From Planctomycetota bacterium (GTDB lineage Bacteria; Planctomycetota; Planctomycetia; Pirellulales; Lacipirellulaceae), in NCBI GenBank assembly GCA_029259915.1, contig JAJDED010000053.1, positions 62,001 through 126,000 of the forward strand: a stretch of DNA of 64,000 bases. The letters are read 5' to 3'. Under the pieces are notes generated by a model. It saw only the letters and a list, made by a program, of their open reading frames with translations. It was not told the origin of the DNA and searched no databases. Of this stretch, positions 1 to 8,595 are shown one piece after another. Numbering within the stretch: the stretch's first letter is position 1; each line of letters opens with the position of its first letter. The translations under genes were made by a program, and so were the position numbers.

Positions 1-147
1 GTGTAAACACACCCAGACAGCACGCAGGATAGTCTGTTTGCAGCACGGTGTCAACTTTTTTCGAGAATGTATCAGGAAAACTGCGTAGTCCTCTGCCCTG
101 CCACCTGCGCCTTCCCCCTCTGGCTCTCGACTCTCGTCTCCCCCCAC

Positions 148-1299
148 TCAATCCAACCAATCGCGCGCTTCAAGCCGCTCCGGAACGTAAACCTCGGTCA
201 CGTAGCTGATATCTTTCGAGATCAGCGATTCGACTTCGAGCTTGAAATCGTTGCTGATCATCTTCTTGATTTCGCGCTGCCATTTTGGCTTCTTCTCGAA
301 CCACGGATAGTTGGCAATCTGCTTGGCGCGCTTTTTGTCGTTGTCGTTGAGTGCAATTTTCACGCTGTCGGCAAGTTCACACCGATCGAAGTCGATGCTC
401 CGCAGGCCAAGATACTTGGCATCGGGAATCGCCATCCGCTGCGACTCGAACGCCAGATTGATCGAACCCTGCTTCAGCACGCTGTAGATGTAATAGCCCC
501 ACGGGTCGTTATCCAACACGCAGTAGACGGGCAATTTCAACTCGTTGTGCATCCGAAAGAGCAACCGCCGCACTCCGCGAGGCGGCTGACCCGCACCGTG
601 CGTGAGAATGCAGTTGTGCTTCTCCCAAAATTTATCTTCGTTAAACCGTTGCCAGACGGTGCCTTTTTCGACATGCAGAATAAACTTGGCGTCACATTTT
701 TTCCGTTCGAGCTCGACCACCTCCGGCTCGACAATCGAGGGAATCGCGTATCCGCCCGATCCCATCCGCGCACAGTTGATCGGATCTCCCCGGTCAGTGA
801 GCGTGATGTTGCCGACCATCGCCCCGCGATTTTCGGCATAAAGATGCAGTTCCTCGCGGATCGATTCCAAGAGCACTTCCACGTCTTCGATTATCGTGTC
901 GCATTCGTTTTGCACGTCGAACGTATTTTCCTTGGTATCTTCGATCGTGCGTTTGAGCATGTAAAACAAACCACGAAGGCTCGTCGATTTCCCCTGGTCC
1001 AACAGCGTTTTACAGCCGCTCGCAACCAGCAGCGTGCGCATGTACGCCTTCGCTTGCGAGAGATCGAACAACTGCCGACGGTTTTTGCTCGGGCCCATTT
1101 CGATAATCCGCTTCCGCGGGCTGTAACGGATGTTCGACAGCGTGCGCGAAGGAATGTCGACATAAGGATCCCGGCGCGCCTTGGCCGAACTCACCACCCG
1201 ATCCGCCAAACCATTCAGCCGGGCCATCGTTTTCTTATCGCGCGGAGAAAGTTTCACCGCCGCCTTGCGAGCCGTTTTTACTGTACGTCGTTTTGCCAT
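148..1299 (-). CDS. top6A: DNA topoisomerase VI subunit A
   Basis: Catalytic A subunit of the type IIB topoisomerase VI, which cuts both DNA strands and passes a second duplex through the break. Its 383 residues fit the TopVIA/Spo11 family. The active-site helix SLRGLFYML carries the probable catalytic Tyr113. The Toprim domain shows its Glu in HVEKG (about 209-213) and the metal-binding LDNDPWG (262-268). The first 25 residues are rich in Arg and Lys. It follows the B-subunit gene on the same strand after 48 bases that are mostly one hairpin, so the two are probably co-transcribed. The family is typical of archaea and plants and patchy in bacteria. Confidence 0.95.
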   Translation of the reverse strand: MAKRRTVKTARKAAVKLSPRDKKTMARLNGLADRVVSSAKARRDPYVDIPSRTLSNIRYSPRKRIIEMGPSKNRRQLFDLSQAKAYMRTLLVASGCKTLLDQGKSTSLRGLFYMLKRTIEDTKENTFDVQNECDTIIEDVEVLLESIREELHLYAENRGAMVGNITLTDRGDPINCARMGSGGYAIPSIVEPEVVELERKKCDAKFILHVEKGTVWQRFNEDKFWEKHNCILTHGAGQPPRGVRRLLFRMHNELKLPVYCVLDNDPWGYYIYSVLKQGSINLAFESQRMAIPDAKYLGLRSIDFDRCELADSVKIALNDNDKKRAKQIANYPWFEKKPKWQREIKKMISNDFKLEVESLISKDISYVTEVYVPERLEARDWLD

Positions 1300-1311
1300 G
1301 CATATCTCCGT

Positions 1312-1344
1312 ATTTAGCCCCGGGTCAGTGACCCGGGGCTAAAT
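1312..1344. repeat. Perfect 33-base palindrome between the topoisomerase VI genes
   Basis: A 16-base stem (ATTTAGCCCCGGGTCA) and its exact complement are separated by a single G. It fills most of the 48-base gap between the B-subunit stop and the A-subunit start. As RNA it could attenuate transcription or protect the upstream message; as DNA it could extrude as a cruciform. There is no clean T-run on the minus strand, so calling it a terminator would be guesswork. Confidence 0.85.
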
Positions 1345-1347
1345 GGG

Positions 1348-3459
1348 TTATTGTTCATCCGCCTCTTCTTCGATCTCCACGCGATTGATCGCTGCTTTGT
1401 GTTGTGTGGGATCGACAATCAACACGTTGTCGCCAAGATTCAGCTCTTCCGGCTTCTCATTGATCCGTCGACCCCGATCGTCGAGTTTCATATCGGCCTC
1501 GGCGGTGCGGCGCTTGGCGACTTTGATCAATTGCTCGTAAAGTTCCGACTGCTTGACGCCGTTGATGTCGCTCACTGCCGTGGCAACTTCCTTGAGATAA
1601 CGCATAAAAATCTCGCGACGGTCGGATTGTTGTTTTACTTTTAGTCGGCGGCGCAAGTACATGCCCAACTTGCGACCGACCGCCTGCAGGCCCAGGCGGA
1701 TTTCCTTTTGAATCTCCGGGTAGTTGGCGATCGCTTCTTTCGACTCGCTGGTGAACGGAACCCACACGCTGGCGATGTGCACCATCAGCGACACGGGCCC
1801 CCGCGGCAGCGAACCGCGCGATTGGCTCAGCCCGTAGCTGCGCCAGTTGGTGCCGGTCACCGTTTGCGTCACCGCACAGGCGGCTTGCTGGAACTGCAGC
1901 GGCACGCGGTTGGCGTAGCGCATCACTTCCATCGACTGGCCGTCAGCGATGTTCACGTTCTTCATCGCGGTGAAAAACTTGTCGACTTCCTTCGGCTTCA
2001 TCTTGCCGGGAGTTTGCCGCGTGCCGAGTCCTGCCGCTTTGATGATTTTGTCTGCCGCATCGGGCCCCAATCCGTTGAATGTATAAATCAGGAATTGCCG
2101 AACGGTTCGGGCGTCTGTTTCCTCCAACAGCTCCAGCAGCAATTCTCGGGTCACGTTCTGCGTCGGAGCCGTTCCGCCGTAAGCCAAACCGACTTCGATC
2201 TGAAACGGATTGCCCCGATAAACGGCAGGCGGACGCATTGCCGCGGTATAAAACTCGCCGGGCACCACTTCGTGCAAACCCTTGAGAATCAAATCTTCGC
2301 CAATCGGACAGATACAATCGGTCGCCGGTGCGGAAATCTTGGTTTTCTGAATCGCCTGGTAAAGCAAGTCGGCCTCGCGCCGGCCCACTTTGCGCGTATT
2401 GCTGCGCGTGCTCACCCCGGCGGTTTGACAAATCCGCTTGGCAACCGCCGGCGTCACACGCGAAAACTTTGTCCGAAAAAATTCCGACAGCGTCATCGCC
2501 TCGGCATCTTCCACCATCGTCGCCAACCGGCCAAGTTCCACCCCATACGGATGCGGCTTGATTTCTTTCGGCTCGGGCGGCAGCTTCTCGGCCGATCGTC
2601 CGTAGGCGTACTCGTAGTCGTCGGGGTCAACGTAGTGCAGCGTAATATGCGGGTTGGCAATCGCGGTTTGCTGGAGATATTCGTCGACGCTGCCCCGACC
2701 GCGAACGAATTTCGCTTCCAATTCGATCGTCACCCGCGTGCCGTGCGGAGCGTCGACCCACTCGATACCATGTTTATCGATCGCCCGGGCACCTTTTTCG
2801 CCGGGCGGAATGTCGACCCCTTCGCCGCGACCGTTGAGAATGCGCGGCTGGTTTTTCTTGGTGTCGATTTGAATTTCGTAATAATGGGCCGGCTTGCGCG
2901 GAGAAACTTTCGAGATAATTTTCACCGGTTTTCCGGTAGTTTGCACGCCATACATTCCCGCCGCACTGATGCCGATGCCCTGTTGCCCCCGGCTTTGCCG
3001 CAGACGATGGAACTTCGAGCCGTACAGCAGCTTGCCGAAAATCAACGGGATTTGCTTTTTCAGAATCCCCGGGCCGTTGTCTTGGATACCCACCTTGTAG
3101 CGGTTGTTGCCCGTTTGTTGCACGTGCACCCAAATCTCAGGCAAAATGCCTGCCTCTTCACAAGCATCGAGCGAATTGTCGACCGCTTCCTTGACGGTTG
3201 TGAGCAATGCTTTGCGCGGATTGTCGAATCCAAGCAGATGCCGGTTCTTCGAGAAAAACTCGCTCACCGAAATATCGCGCTGCGAGGCAGCCATCGCCTT
3301 AGCAGTTGTGCGCCGCTTCGGCCGAACCGCACCGTTAGTGGCAGCACCGTTCGATTCCGACTTCGATTTAGATTGCGCGTTTCGCGCACTCTTTTTCTTC
3401 GCAGGCTGCTGCTTCTTCTTGGTGGTCGGTTTCGCTTTTTTTCGTTTCGCGGTCGCCAA
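1348..3459 (-). CDS. top6B: DNA topoisomerase VI subunit B
   Basis: ATP-binding B subunit of topoisomerase VI; ATP-driven dimerisation of its GHKL domain gates strand passage. Visible motifs are the N-box [17 protein letters not shown], the DNGPGI box, and [14 protein letters not shown] in the ATP lid, followed by the H2TH and transducer regions. I chose the TTG start at 3459 because AGGAG lies eight bases upstream (3468-3472). The frame continues to 3684, but that extension looks non-coding. With this start it is about 703 residues, longer than usual. The extra length is partly a Lys-rich tail of about 55 residues resembling histone H1-type tails, presumably DNA-binding. First gene of a B-A operon. 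Confidence 0.93.
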   Translation of the reverse strand: MATAKRKKAKPTTKKKQQPAKKKSARNAQSKSKSESNGAATNGAVRPKRRTTAKAMAASQRDISVSEFFSKNRHLLGFDNPRKALLTTVKEAVDNSLDACEEAGILPEIWVHVQQTGNNRYKVGIQDNGPGILKKQIPLIFGKLLYGSKFHRLRQSRGQQGIGISAAGMYGVQTTGKPVKIISKVSPRKPAHYYEIQIDTKKNQPRILNGRGEGVDIPPGEKGARAIDKHGIEWVDAPHGTRVTIELEAKFVRGRGSVDEYLQQTAIANPHITLHYVDPDDYEYAYGRSAEKLPPEPKEIKPHPYGVELGRLATMVEDAEAMTLSEFFRTKFSRVTPAVAKRICQTAGVSTRSNTRKVGRREADLLYQAIQKTKISAPATDCICPIGEDLILKGLHEVVPGEFYTAAMRPPAVYRGNPFQIEVGLAYGGTAPTQNVTRELLLELLEETDARTVRQFLIYTFNGLGPDAADKIIKAAGLGTRQTPGKMKPKEVDKFFTAMKNVNIADGQSMEVMRYANRVPLQFQQAACAVTQTVTGTNWRSYGLSQSRGSLPRGPVSLMVHIASVWVPFTSESKEAIANYPEIQKEIRLGLQAVGRKLGMYLRRRLKVKQQSDRREIFMRYLKEVATAVSDINGVKQSELYEQLIKVAKRRTAEADMKLDDRGRRINEKPEELNLGDNVLIVDPTQHKAAINRVEIEEEADEQ

Positions 3460-3828
3460 AGCGACATCTCCTATGTATTGCCTGTGCGGATGGGCCGCAG
3501 GCAGGTAGGTCGTTAATTTGTACCAGTTGTGCGGATTATAGCGGCAAGTTTCGTCAGAACCCAGGGCGGGTCGGCACGGAATGCCCGCATACCAAGGACA
3601 ACCGGCCCGTTCGGCATACAAAAACTGATCGTCAGGACCCGAATTAGCCGACATCCTAAGAACAATGAGACCCCCGCAGCCCAAGAGCTTGGCCTCCGGC
3701 CACCCGCCAAATTGGGCTCAACAAATGTACTAACCCACGATAAACCCACAGCCGATAATCCTGGCTCGACCCGCTGATCCCGCTGCCGCAAGTGCTGGCG
3801 TCTCCAGCGATTCCAAGGAGGGGAACGG
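3460..3828. other. Intergenic region, divergent promoters expected
   Basis: About 370 bases between the divergent topoisomerase VI operon and the small secreted protein gene at 3829. No credible protein is visible. Shine-Dalgarno sites lie at both ends: AGGAG at 3468-3472 (minus strand) and AAGGAGGGG just before 3829 (plus strand). No convincing -35/-10 pair was found by eye. Confidence 0.5.
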
Positions 3829-4218
3829 ATGACAACCCGTCTATTTCGCACCACAGTTTTAGCTGCCCTGTTGATCGGCCTTTGGCACGCTTGCCAGGAA
3901 GCCCGCGCCGGCGAAGGCCTATGGAAACGCTCCATTAGTTATCAAAACAAGAGCGATCTGTTCGCCAACTACACCGTCGGCCCCTGTCCGAGCGGCACGG
4001 CAGCACAGATGTACATAGCGCCATTGCCCGTGCCTGCCAACGTAGGACACACCTACGTCACTTACCAACCGTTGATGCCTCACGAAATGACGTACAAGCA
4101 CACGCGGTCGCACTACGCCCACACACCTGGCGCCGGCTGGACGCGTTCCAAGGTGCGCTATCGCACGCGCGGATTGCGATTGCAAGATATGTTCCACCGA
4201 CTCAGCTCTTCTTATTAA
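3829..4218 (+). CDS. Small secreted hypothetical protein
   Basis: Unrecognised 129-residue protein. An N-terminal signal peptide (hydrophobic stretch about 8-20, then HACQEARAGEG, probable cleavage after the ARA) indicates export. The mature part is rich in Tyr, His, Thr and Pro, with an Arg-rich C-terminus and no known catalytic motif. The start is well supported by AAGGAGGGG upstream. A second small exported protein of similar flavour follows at 4297. Both look like the short, fast-evolving envelope proteins common in planctomycetes. Function unknown. Confidence 0.75.
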   Translation: MTTRLFRTTVLAALLIGLWHACQEARAGEGLWKRSISYQNKSDLFANYTVGPCPSGTAAQMYIAPLPVPANVGHTYVTYQPLMPHEMTYKHTRSHYAHTPGAGWTRSKVRYRTRGLRLQDMFHRLSSSY

Positions 4219-4296
4219 AAAACGCGACTACTGAAAAACACGGCTCGACGACGCAACCAGTGCGAGATGGAGCCACAAAGAAAAGGAATCCAACCC

Positions 4297-4671
4297 GTGA
4301 CCAAGCATGCTCTCACCATGGCGATCACACTCGTGTTGTTCTCGGCAATCGCAGATTCGGCCCAAGCCGAAGCACCCTACCTGCGACCCCTGCGTCGGGC
4401 ACAGATGTCCAATTGGCACGCCAACTACGCCCATTCTGCATACGGCCAACCAGTGGCGTTAGTCGTGCCGCCAACAGCTCAATTGCAAACCAACTGGAGC
4501 TGGGGTGCACCCTCCGCGCGCACCTCACGGATCGATCATCAATTCGGCCGCAACTACCCAGGCCCGGGCCCCTTCGGCGGCGGATTCCGCAGCACGCCTG
4601 CCTGGCCAAACGACACCGCCCAATTCGGCGTCCACCACGTACGCGCACCGTGGTATCCCACGCAACGCTAA
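4297..4671 (+). CDS. Small secreted hypothetical protein
   Basis: Unrecognised protein of about 124 residues. I prefer the GTG at 4297 because AAGGA sits about ten bases upstream and the signal peptide then starts normally (MTKHALTMAITLVLF, cleavage likely after DSAQA). An in-frame ATG at 4267 is the alternative. The mature region is rich in Tyr, Trp, His, Pro and Gly with no cysteines or catalytic motif. It lies 78 bases after a similar secreted protein on the same strand, and its stop codon falls inside a hairpin repeat (4667-4691). Confidence 0.7.
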   Translation: MTKHALTMAITLVLFSAIADSAQAEAPYLRPLRRAQMSNWHANYAHSAYGQPVALVVPPTAQLQTNWSWGAPSARTSRIDHQFGRNYPGPGPFGGGFRSTPAWPNDTAQFGVHHVRAPWYPTQR

Positions 4672-4691
4672 ACGCCGCTTGCGGTTTAGCG
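4667..4691. repeat. CGCTAAACCGCAAGCGGC-type hairpin, copy 1
   Basis: Reads CGCTAAAC, GCCGCTT, GCGGTTTAGCG and folds into a stem; it overlaps the stop codon of the preceding gene. Related copies lie at 6517-6535, 24644-24671, 35577-35595 and 57876-57893. It sits between convergent genes, where it could act as a terminator. Confidence 0.75.
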
Positions 4692-4704
4692 AACCCACCA
4701 AACT

Positions 4705-5673
4705 CTATTCCACAGCAGGTTTCTTTCTCATCCGGCTCGTATCGACGTACACGTACTCCCCACCCGTGCGACGTGCAAGTTGCATAAGAAAATTGTCGCG
4801 ACGCGACGCGGGGCCATCACCGAATTCGATCGTGTGAATCGCCGTCGCATCTCGCTCGGCAAGGCGAATCGCATCTTCCACGCTATCGCCCGGCATCGGA
4901 TCGTCGGTATCCGAGAGAAAAAATACCACGTCCGGCCGCAGCCTCAGAGCAAGACGCAACGCGCGCGATCGAGAAGTCCCCCCGCTGGCAGTGATCCTGC
5001 GCACAAACTTGGCCGCCAATTGCTTGTTGCGATCCGTGGCAAAGGCAATCCGCGATTGCCCGCCGGTGATGTCCCATGAAGTCGGTTCGTGATGAAAAAA
5101 AATAATCTGAAACTGGTGCACACTCTCCATGGCGGTAAGACTTGCCAATAGTTGCTGCTTGGCAGCGCGTAGCGGTGCACCCGACATGCTGATCGAACGA
5201 TCGAACACATAAACAAACTTGTTCCCCACCCCTTCAATGCCAAACACGCTAACTCGGGCCTTGCGGCCGAGAAACTTCGAAATCGCTTTGCGACGGGCCT
5301 TGTCGCCCGAGTCGCCAACGTCCTGCTTCTCCGACTCACCCGCGTCGAGCTTGGGAAAATTCGGCATGTTCGCCTGAATCGTTGGCATCGCGGGAAGATC
5401 GGCCGCCGATTCTTCCACCAATTCGTCAGGCAGATCCGCAACCTCCCAATTTGGCCCAACAGCAATATGGACCTCTTCTGTCTCGAGCAACAGTTCGTCG
5501 TCTGTCGCTTGGCTCAGAACAAAGTCGAATTCTTGACGCGACAGTCCCGTGTTGCTGCGGTCTGAAGGAAAGGGAGGAAGAAGCACTAGCACGGCAAAGA
5601 TCGCCACATGGATCACCAGCGAAATACCCCAGGAGGGCCAACCAGAAATCTGCCATTGGGAGCGCTGAGCCAT
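4705..5673 (-). CDS. VWA-domain membrane protein
   Basis: A 322-residue protein with one N-terminal membrane segment (about 15-33) and a C-terminal von Willebrand factor A domain outside the membrane. The metal-binding MIDAS motif is intact: DRSISMS (158-164), with the later Thr in GGTSRSRAL and Asp in FLSDTDDP. A low-complexity acidic linker (about 55-125) joins the two. VWA domains bind proteins in a metal-dependent way, so it is probably a scaffold or adhesion factor at the envelope. The partner cannot be named from the context: convergent with small secreted proteins, divergent from def. Confidence 0.85.
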   Translation of the reverse strand: MAQRSQWQISGWPSWGISLVIHVAIFAVLVLLPPFPSDRSNTGLSRQEFDFVLSQATDDELLLETEEVHIAVGPNWEVADLPDELVEESAADLPAMPTIQANMPNFPKLDAGESEKQDVGDSGDKARRKAISKFLGRKARVSVFGIEGVGNKFVYVFDRSISMSGAPLRAAKQQLLASLTAMESVHQFQIIFFHHEPTSWDITGGQSRIAFATDRNKQLAAKFVRRITASGGTSRSRALRLALRLRPDVVFFLSDTDDPMPGDSVEDAIRLAERDATAIHTIEFGDGPASRRDNFLMQLARRTGGEYVYVDTSRMRKKPAVE

Positions 5674-5853
5674 AGTAATTCGACCCCCAACTGGAAGAGA
5701 GATGCGCGCGAAGTAAAAACTCTCCCGCTTGCGCTGATTCTAGCGCCGACGATATATGGCGTCAACGCAAGCAAAAGCTAACAACGCTCGCCCGCGAAAG
5801 ATAGCCAGATAAAAAGACAATCAGCAGACCTACGCGTTGTCGACTGCACACTC

Positions 5854-5859
5854 TATAAT
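5854..5859 (+). promoter_or_regulatory. Possible -10 box upstream of def
   Basis: A consensus TATAAT lies 64 bases before the def start in the divergent VWA/def spacer. No good -35 box is present at 16-18 bases, so this is only a weak promoter candidate. Confidence 0.3.
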
Positions 5860-5922
5860 CAAGTGTTCGATTCCTCATTCATCTGCCGATGGTTTTCCTC
5901 TTTCCACTGATAAAGGCCCGCG

Positions 5923-6510
5923 TTGAAACTCGAAATTGTCCATTATCCGCACCCCGCTTTACGGCATGTCTCCAAGAATCTCAAGCGTGTGGACGCCGAG
6001 CTGCGCGACATGGTCGCGCAAATGTTCGAACTGATGTATGCCCACGAAGGCGTGGGGCTCGCCGCCAATCAGGTCGATCTGCCATACCGACTGTTTGTGG
6101 CCAATCCCACGGGCGATTCGCAAAACAAAGAGGCCGAACAAGTATTTATCAACCCCGTCATATCCTCGGGCAAGGGCCAGATGGAGGGCGACGAAGGTTG
6201 CCTGAGCATCCCGGGCGTGACGGCTCCCGTGGTGCGAAAAGAAAAAATCGCGGTGGAAGCCTACGACTTGACCGGGCAAACTTTCCAAGGCGAATTGGAA
6301 GGACTCTTCGCCCGCATCGTGCAACACGAAACCGACCATCTGGACGGCACGCTGTTTATCGATCGCCTGTCACCCGCCCAGGCAGCCGAAGTGCGCGATG
6401 CGCTCGAGGAATTCGAAATCGATTTCACCAGCAAACGCGATTGCGGAGAAATGCCCACCGACGAACAAATTGCCACCCGGCTCGCGGAACTCGAACAGTT
6501 ACGCGCATAA
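5923..6510 (+). CDS. def: Peptide deformylase
   Basis: Removes the N-formyl group from new proteins in the cytoplasm. All three family motifs are intact: GVGLAANQ (43-50), EGCLS (91-95, with the metal-binding Cys93) and QHETDH (134-139), whose two His complete the metal site and whose Glu136 is catalytic. Length 195 is usual. The start is TTG, with AAAGG about seven bases upstream. fmt follows on the same strand after 57 bases, so formylation and deformylation are encoded together, a common bacterial arrangement. Confidence 0.95.
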   Translation: MKLEIVHYPHPALRHVSKNLKRVDAELRDMVAQMFELMYAHEGVGLAANQVDLPYRLFVANPTGDSQNKEAEQVFINPVISSGKGQMEGDEGCLSIPGVTAPVVRKEKIAVEAYDLTGQTFQGELEGLFARIVQHETDHLDGTLFIDRLSPAQAAEVRDALEEFEIDFTSKRDCGEMPTDEQIATRLAELEQLRA

Positions 6511-6516
6511 AAAACT

Positions 6517-6535
6517 CGCCGCTTGCGGCTTAGCG
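6517..6535. repeat. CGCTAAACCGCAAGCGGC-type hairpin, copy 2
   Basis: The sequence CGCCGCTTGCGGCTTAGCG lies in the def-fmt gap, seven bases after the def stop. Same family as the hairpin at 4667. Being inside an operon, it is unlikely to be a full terminator. Confidence 0.7.
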
Positions 6536-6567
6536 CACCAAATACCACCTACCGAAACGGTGAACCA

Positions 6568-7506
6568 ATGCGAATAGCCTTACTAGGAACCGGCCCATTC
6601 GCGGTGCCAACATTGAAGGCGCTCGACGCTTCGGCGCACGAAGTGGTCTGCGCCGTTTCGCGCCCCCCTCGCGGCCGCCGAGCCGAGCCAGCCCCGGTAA
6701 CAACTGCCGCAAATGATCTGGCAATCGAAGTTTGGCTCCCCGACACCGTAAATTGCGACTCCGCACGTGAACAACTTGCCGAACTCGCGCCCGACTTGCT
6801 TGTGGTTTGCGATTACGGCGAAATCTTAAAACCGGCCACGCTCGAAGTGCCCCGACTGGGCGGAGTCAATCTCCATGGGTCGCTGCTACCCAAATACCGC
6901 GGCGCCGCCCCCGTGCAATGGGCCATTCTCAACGGCGACTCGGAAACCGGAAACACCGTGATCCAAATGACGCCCGGTCTCGACGCCGGACCGTGCCTGG
7001 CTGTCGACCGCATCGCCATCGACCCCGACGAAACCGCCGGCGAACTGGAATCCCGCATGGCCGACCAGGGAGCCACACTTGTACTACAAGTCGTCGACCA
7101 ACTTGCCACCGGCTCGGCAACGCCGCTCACACAAGATAAAAGCCAGGCCACCAAGGCCCCCCGACTTTCCAAAGAAGACGGCCTCATCGATTGGACGCGC
7201 ACTGCCATGGAAATCAAAAACCAAGTCCGCGCGCTGCAACCTTGGCCACGCGCTTTCACCCATTGGCAACGAGACGCCGGCCAACCGCTACGGCTAATCG
7301 TCCATCGCGTTTCGCTCGAAGCATTTCCTGACGGGTCCAGCTTGGCGCCAGGCACAATCGTTTCGGTGGAAGGCCCTCCGTTGGTGGCCACGGGCGACGG
7401 ACAACTCCGCTTGCAAAAAATCCAGCCGGCTGGCAAACGCATTCTAACCGGCGAAGAATTCCTACGCGGATACCCCTTAAAACCGGGCGACCAACTCACA
7501 ACATAA
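6568..7506 (+). CDS. fmt: Methionyl-tRNA formyltransferase
   Basis: Formylates Met-tRNA(fMet) with 10-formyl-tetrahydrofolate for translation initiation. The catalytic segment NLHGSLLPKYRGAAP (101-115) supplies the conserved Asn and His, and Asp139 in GLDAG is the third catalytic residue. A C-terminal beta-barrel tRNA-binding domain follows (about 205-312). The open frame extends to 6523, but those extra codons lie in the hairpin repeat, so the ATG at 6568 (MRIALLGTG) is the real start and gives 312 residues, the usual size. Downstream of def. Confidence 0.95.
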   Translation: MRIALLGTGPFAVPTLKALDASAHEVVCAVSRPPRGRRAEPAPVTTAANDLAIEVWLPDTVNCDSAREQLAELAPDLLVVCDYGEILKPATLEVPRLGGVNLHGSLLPKYRGAAPVQWAILNGDSETGNTVIQMTPGLDAGPCLAVDRIAIDPDETAGELESRMADQGATLVLQVVDQLATGSATPLTQDKSQATKAPRLSKEDGLIDWTRTAMEIKNQVRALQPWPRAFTHWQRDAGQPLRLIVHRVSLEAFPDGSSLAPGTIVSVEGPPLVATGDGQLRLQKIQPAGKRILTGEEFLRGYPLKPGDQLTT

Positions 7507-7554
7507 GCAACCGACCAACATTAGCTTTGAGCTTTCTCTATTAGTTCTGGATTC

Positions 7555-7689
7555 ACCACGGAGACACGTAGAACACAGAGAGAACAACACTTATCTTCAC
7601 TTATCTGCGCTAATATTTTTCAGATTAGCGCAGATAAGTGAAGATTAGCGTTCAAAAATTTCTTCTCCGTGCCCTCTGTGTCTCCGTGG
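7555..7689. repeat. Modular hairpin repeat element R1
   Basis: The outer arm CCACGGAGACACGTAG (plus AACACAGAG) faces CTCTGTGTCTCCGTGG at 7674-7689. Nested inside is a perfect 20-base inverted repeat: CTTCACTTATCTGCGCTAAT at 7595-7614 and its complement at 7624-7643, with a nine-base loop. It lies after fmt and just before the FetB-like gene. It belongs to the family described in the findings and probably forms a strong RNA hairpin. Confidence 0.85.
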
Positions 7690-7712
7690 CAAATCTAAAA
7701 TAGGTAAACGTG

Positions 7713-8429
7713 ATGAACGATACCGTAACGATGATCCCGCCGCTAAATCTGGCGATCGGGCTTCTGCCTGCCGTGGCGGTGCTGGTGGTCATTGCTCGCT
7801 GGTCACTCGACATTCGCACCGCTGTGCTGGCGATGTTGCGAATGCTGGTGCAGTTGTTCGCGGTGGGGTATGTGCTTACCTCCATTTTCAAAAGCGACAA
7901 TGGCTGGCTGATTTTGGGCGTACTGCTGATCATGCTCTCCGCCGCAAGTTGGATCGCGCTGGGTCCCGTGCGCAAGCAGCGACAAAAACTTTACACCAAA
8001 GTGTGGACATCGATCGCCCTGGGAGGCGGACTCACCCTCGTGCTGATTACCCAAGGCGTGCTCCGACTCGAACCATGGTTCGCACCGCGATTTTTGATCC
8101 CTCTGGCGGGAATGATTTTCGCCAACGCCATGAATTCGGTCAGCATCGCAGCCGAACGATTCGACGCCGAGCAAACGGCCGGCGCCGATTATCTCGCGGC
8201 ACGGAAAACAGCTTTCCGCGCAGCCTTGATCCCACTCACCAATTCGCTCTTAGCCGTGGGAATCGTCTCGCTCCCCGGCATGATGACCGGCCAAATCCTC
8301 TCGGGCGTATCCCCCTTGGTAGCCGCATCGTATCAAATCATGGTAATGGGTATGATATTCGGCGCAGGAGGACTCTCCGTCGCCTGCTACCTAACGCTCT
8401 TGAAATCAGATGCAATCGACTCAAAATGA
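7713..8429 (+). CDS. fetB: FetB-like (UPF0014) ABC transporter permease
   Basis: Integral membrane protein of about 238 residues and roughly seven hydrophobic segments, matching the UPF0014/FetB family. FetB is the permease of the FetAB exporter linked to iron homeostasis in E. coli. Family signatures visible are MLRMLVQLFAVGYVL near the N-terminus, AGMIFANAMNSVSIAAERF, and SLPGMMTGQILSGVSPL near the C-terminus. GTG at 7710 directly before the ATG is an alternative start. The ATPase partner FetA is not adjacent, so the substrate and partner remain uncertain. Confidence 0.88.
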   Translation: MNDTVTMIPPLNLAIGLLPAVAVLVVIARWSLDIRTAVLAMLRMLVQLFAVGYVLTSIFKSDNGWLILGVLLIMLSAASWIALGPVRKQRQKLYTKVWTSIALGGGLTLVLITQGVLRLEPWFAPRFLIPLAGMIFANAMNSVSIAAERFDAEQTAGADYLAARKTAFRAALIPLTNSLLAVGIVSLPGMMTGQILSGVSPLVAASYQIMVMGMIFGAGGLSVACYLTLLKSDAIDSK

Positions 8430-8447
8430 AAATGTTAGCCTACTAGA

Positions 8448-8555
8448 GAACCACGAATAAATGCGAATTCACACGAATTGTACGATTTGCGTGAACTTCG
8501 CTCACCGGCAATTGGCCAATCCATTTCGTGTCGATTCGTGTTCATTCGTGGTTCC
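8448..8555. repeat. Modular hairpin repeat element R2
   Basis: The left arm GAACCACGAATAAATGCGAA (continuing TTCACACGAATTG) is answered by the right arm at 8523-8555, ending GTTCATTCGTGGTTC. The unit here is CACGAAT/TGCGAAT. It fills the gap between the FetB-like and PqiA-like genes, and an apparent N-terminal extension of the PqiA frame is only its translation. Confidence 0.85.
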
Positions 8556-8595
8556 TTTTGCCAGTGTTTGCACGAGAAAAAAAGAGCCGGCCGTC

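Noticed and set aside
67..1317. Long plus-strand open frame opposite the topoisomerase VI A gene
   Set aside because: Its translation lacks any family pattern while the minus strand shows clear TopVIA motifs; it is an antisense shadow of a high-GC gene.
1708..3516. 602-codon plus-strand open frame opposite the topoisomerase VI B gene
   Set aside because: Shadow of the B subunit: Arg/His-rich translation, no motif.
3460..3684. N-terminal extension of the topoisomerase VI B frame
   Set aside because: No similarity to the family and a good Shine-Dalgarno with TTG lies downstream at 3459.
8461..8595. N-terminal extension of the PqiA-like frame
   Set aside because: It is the translation of hairpin element R2.
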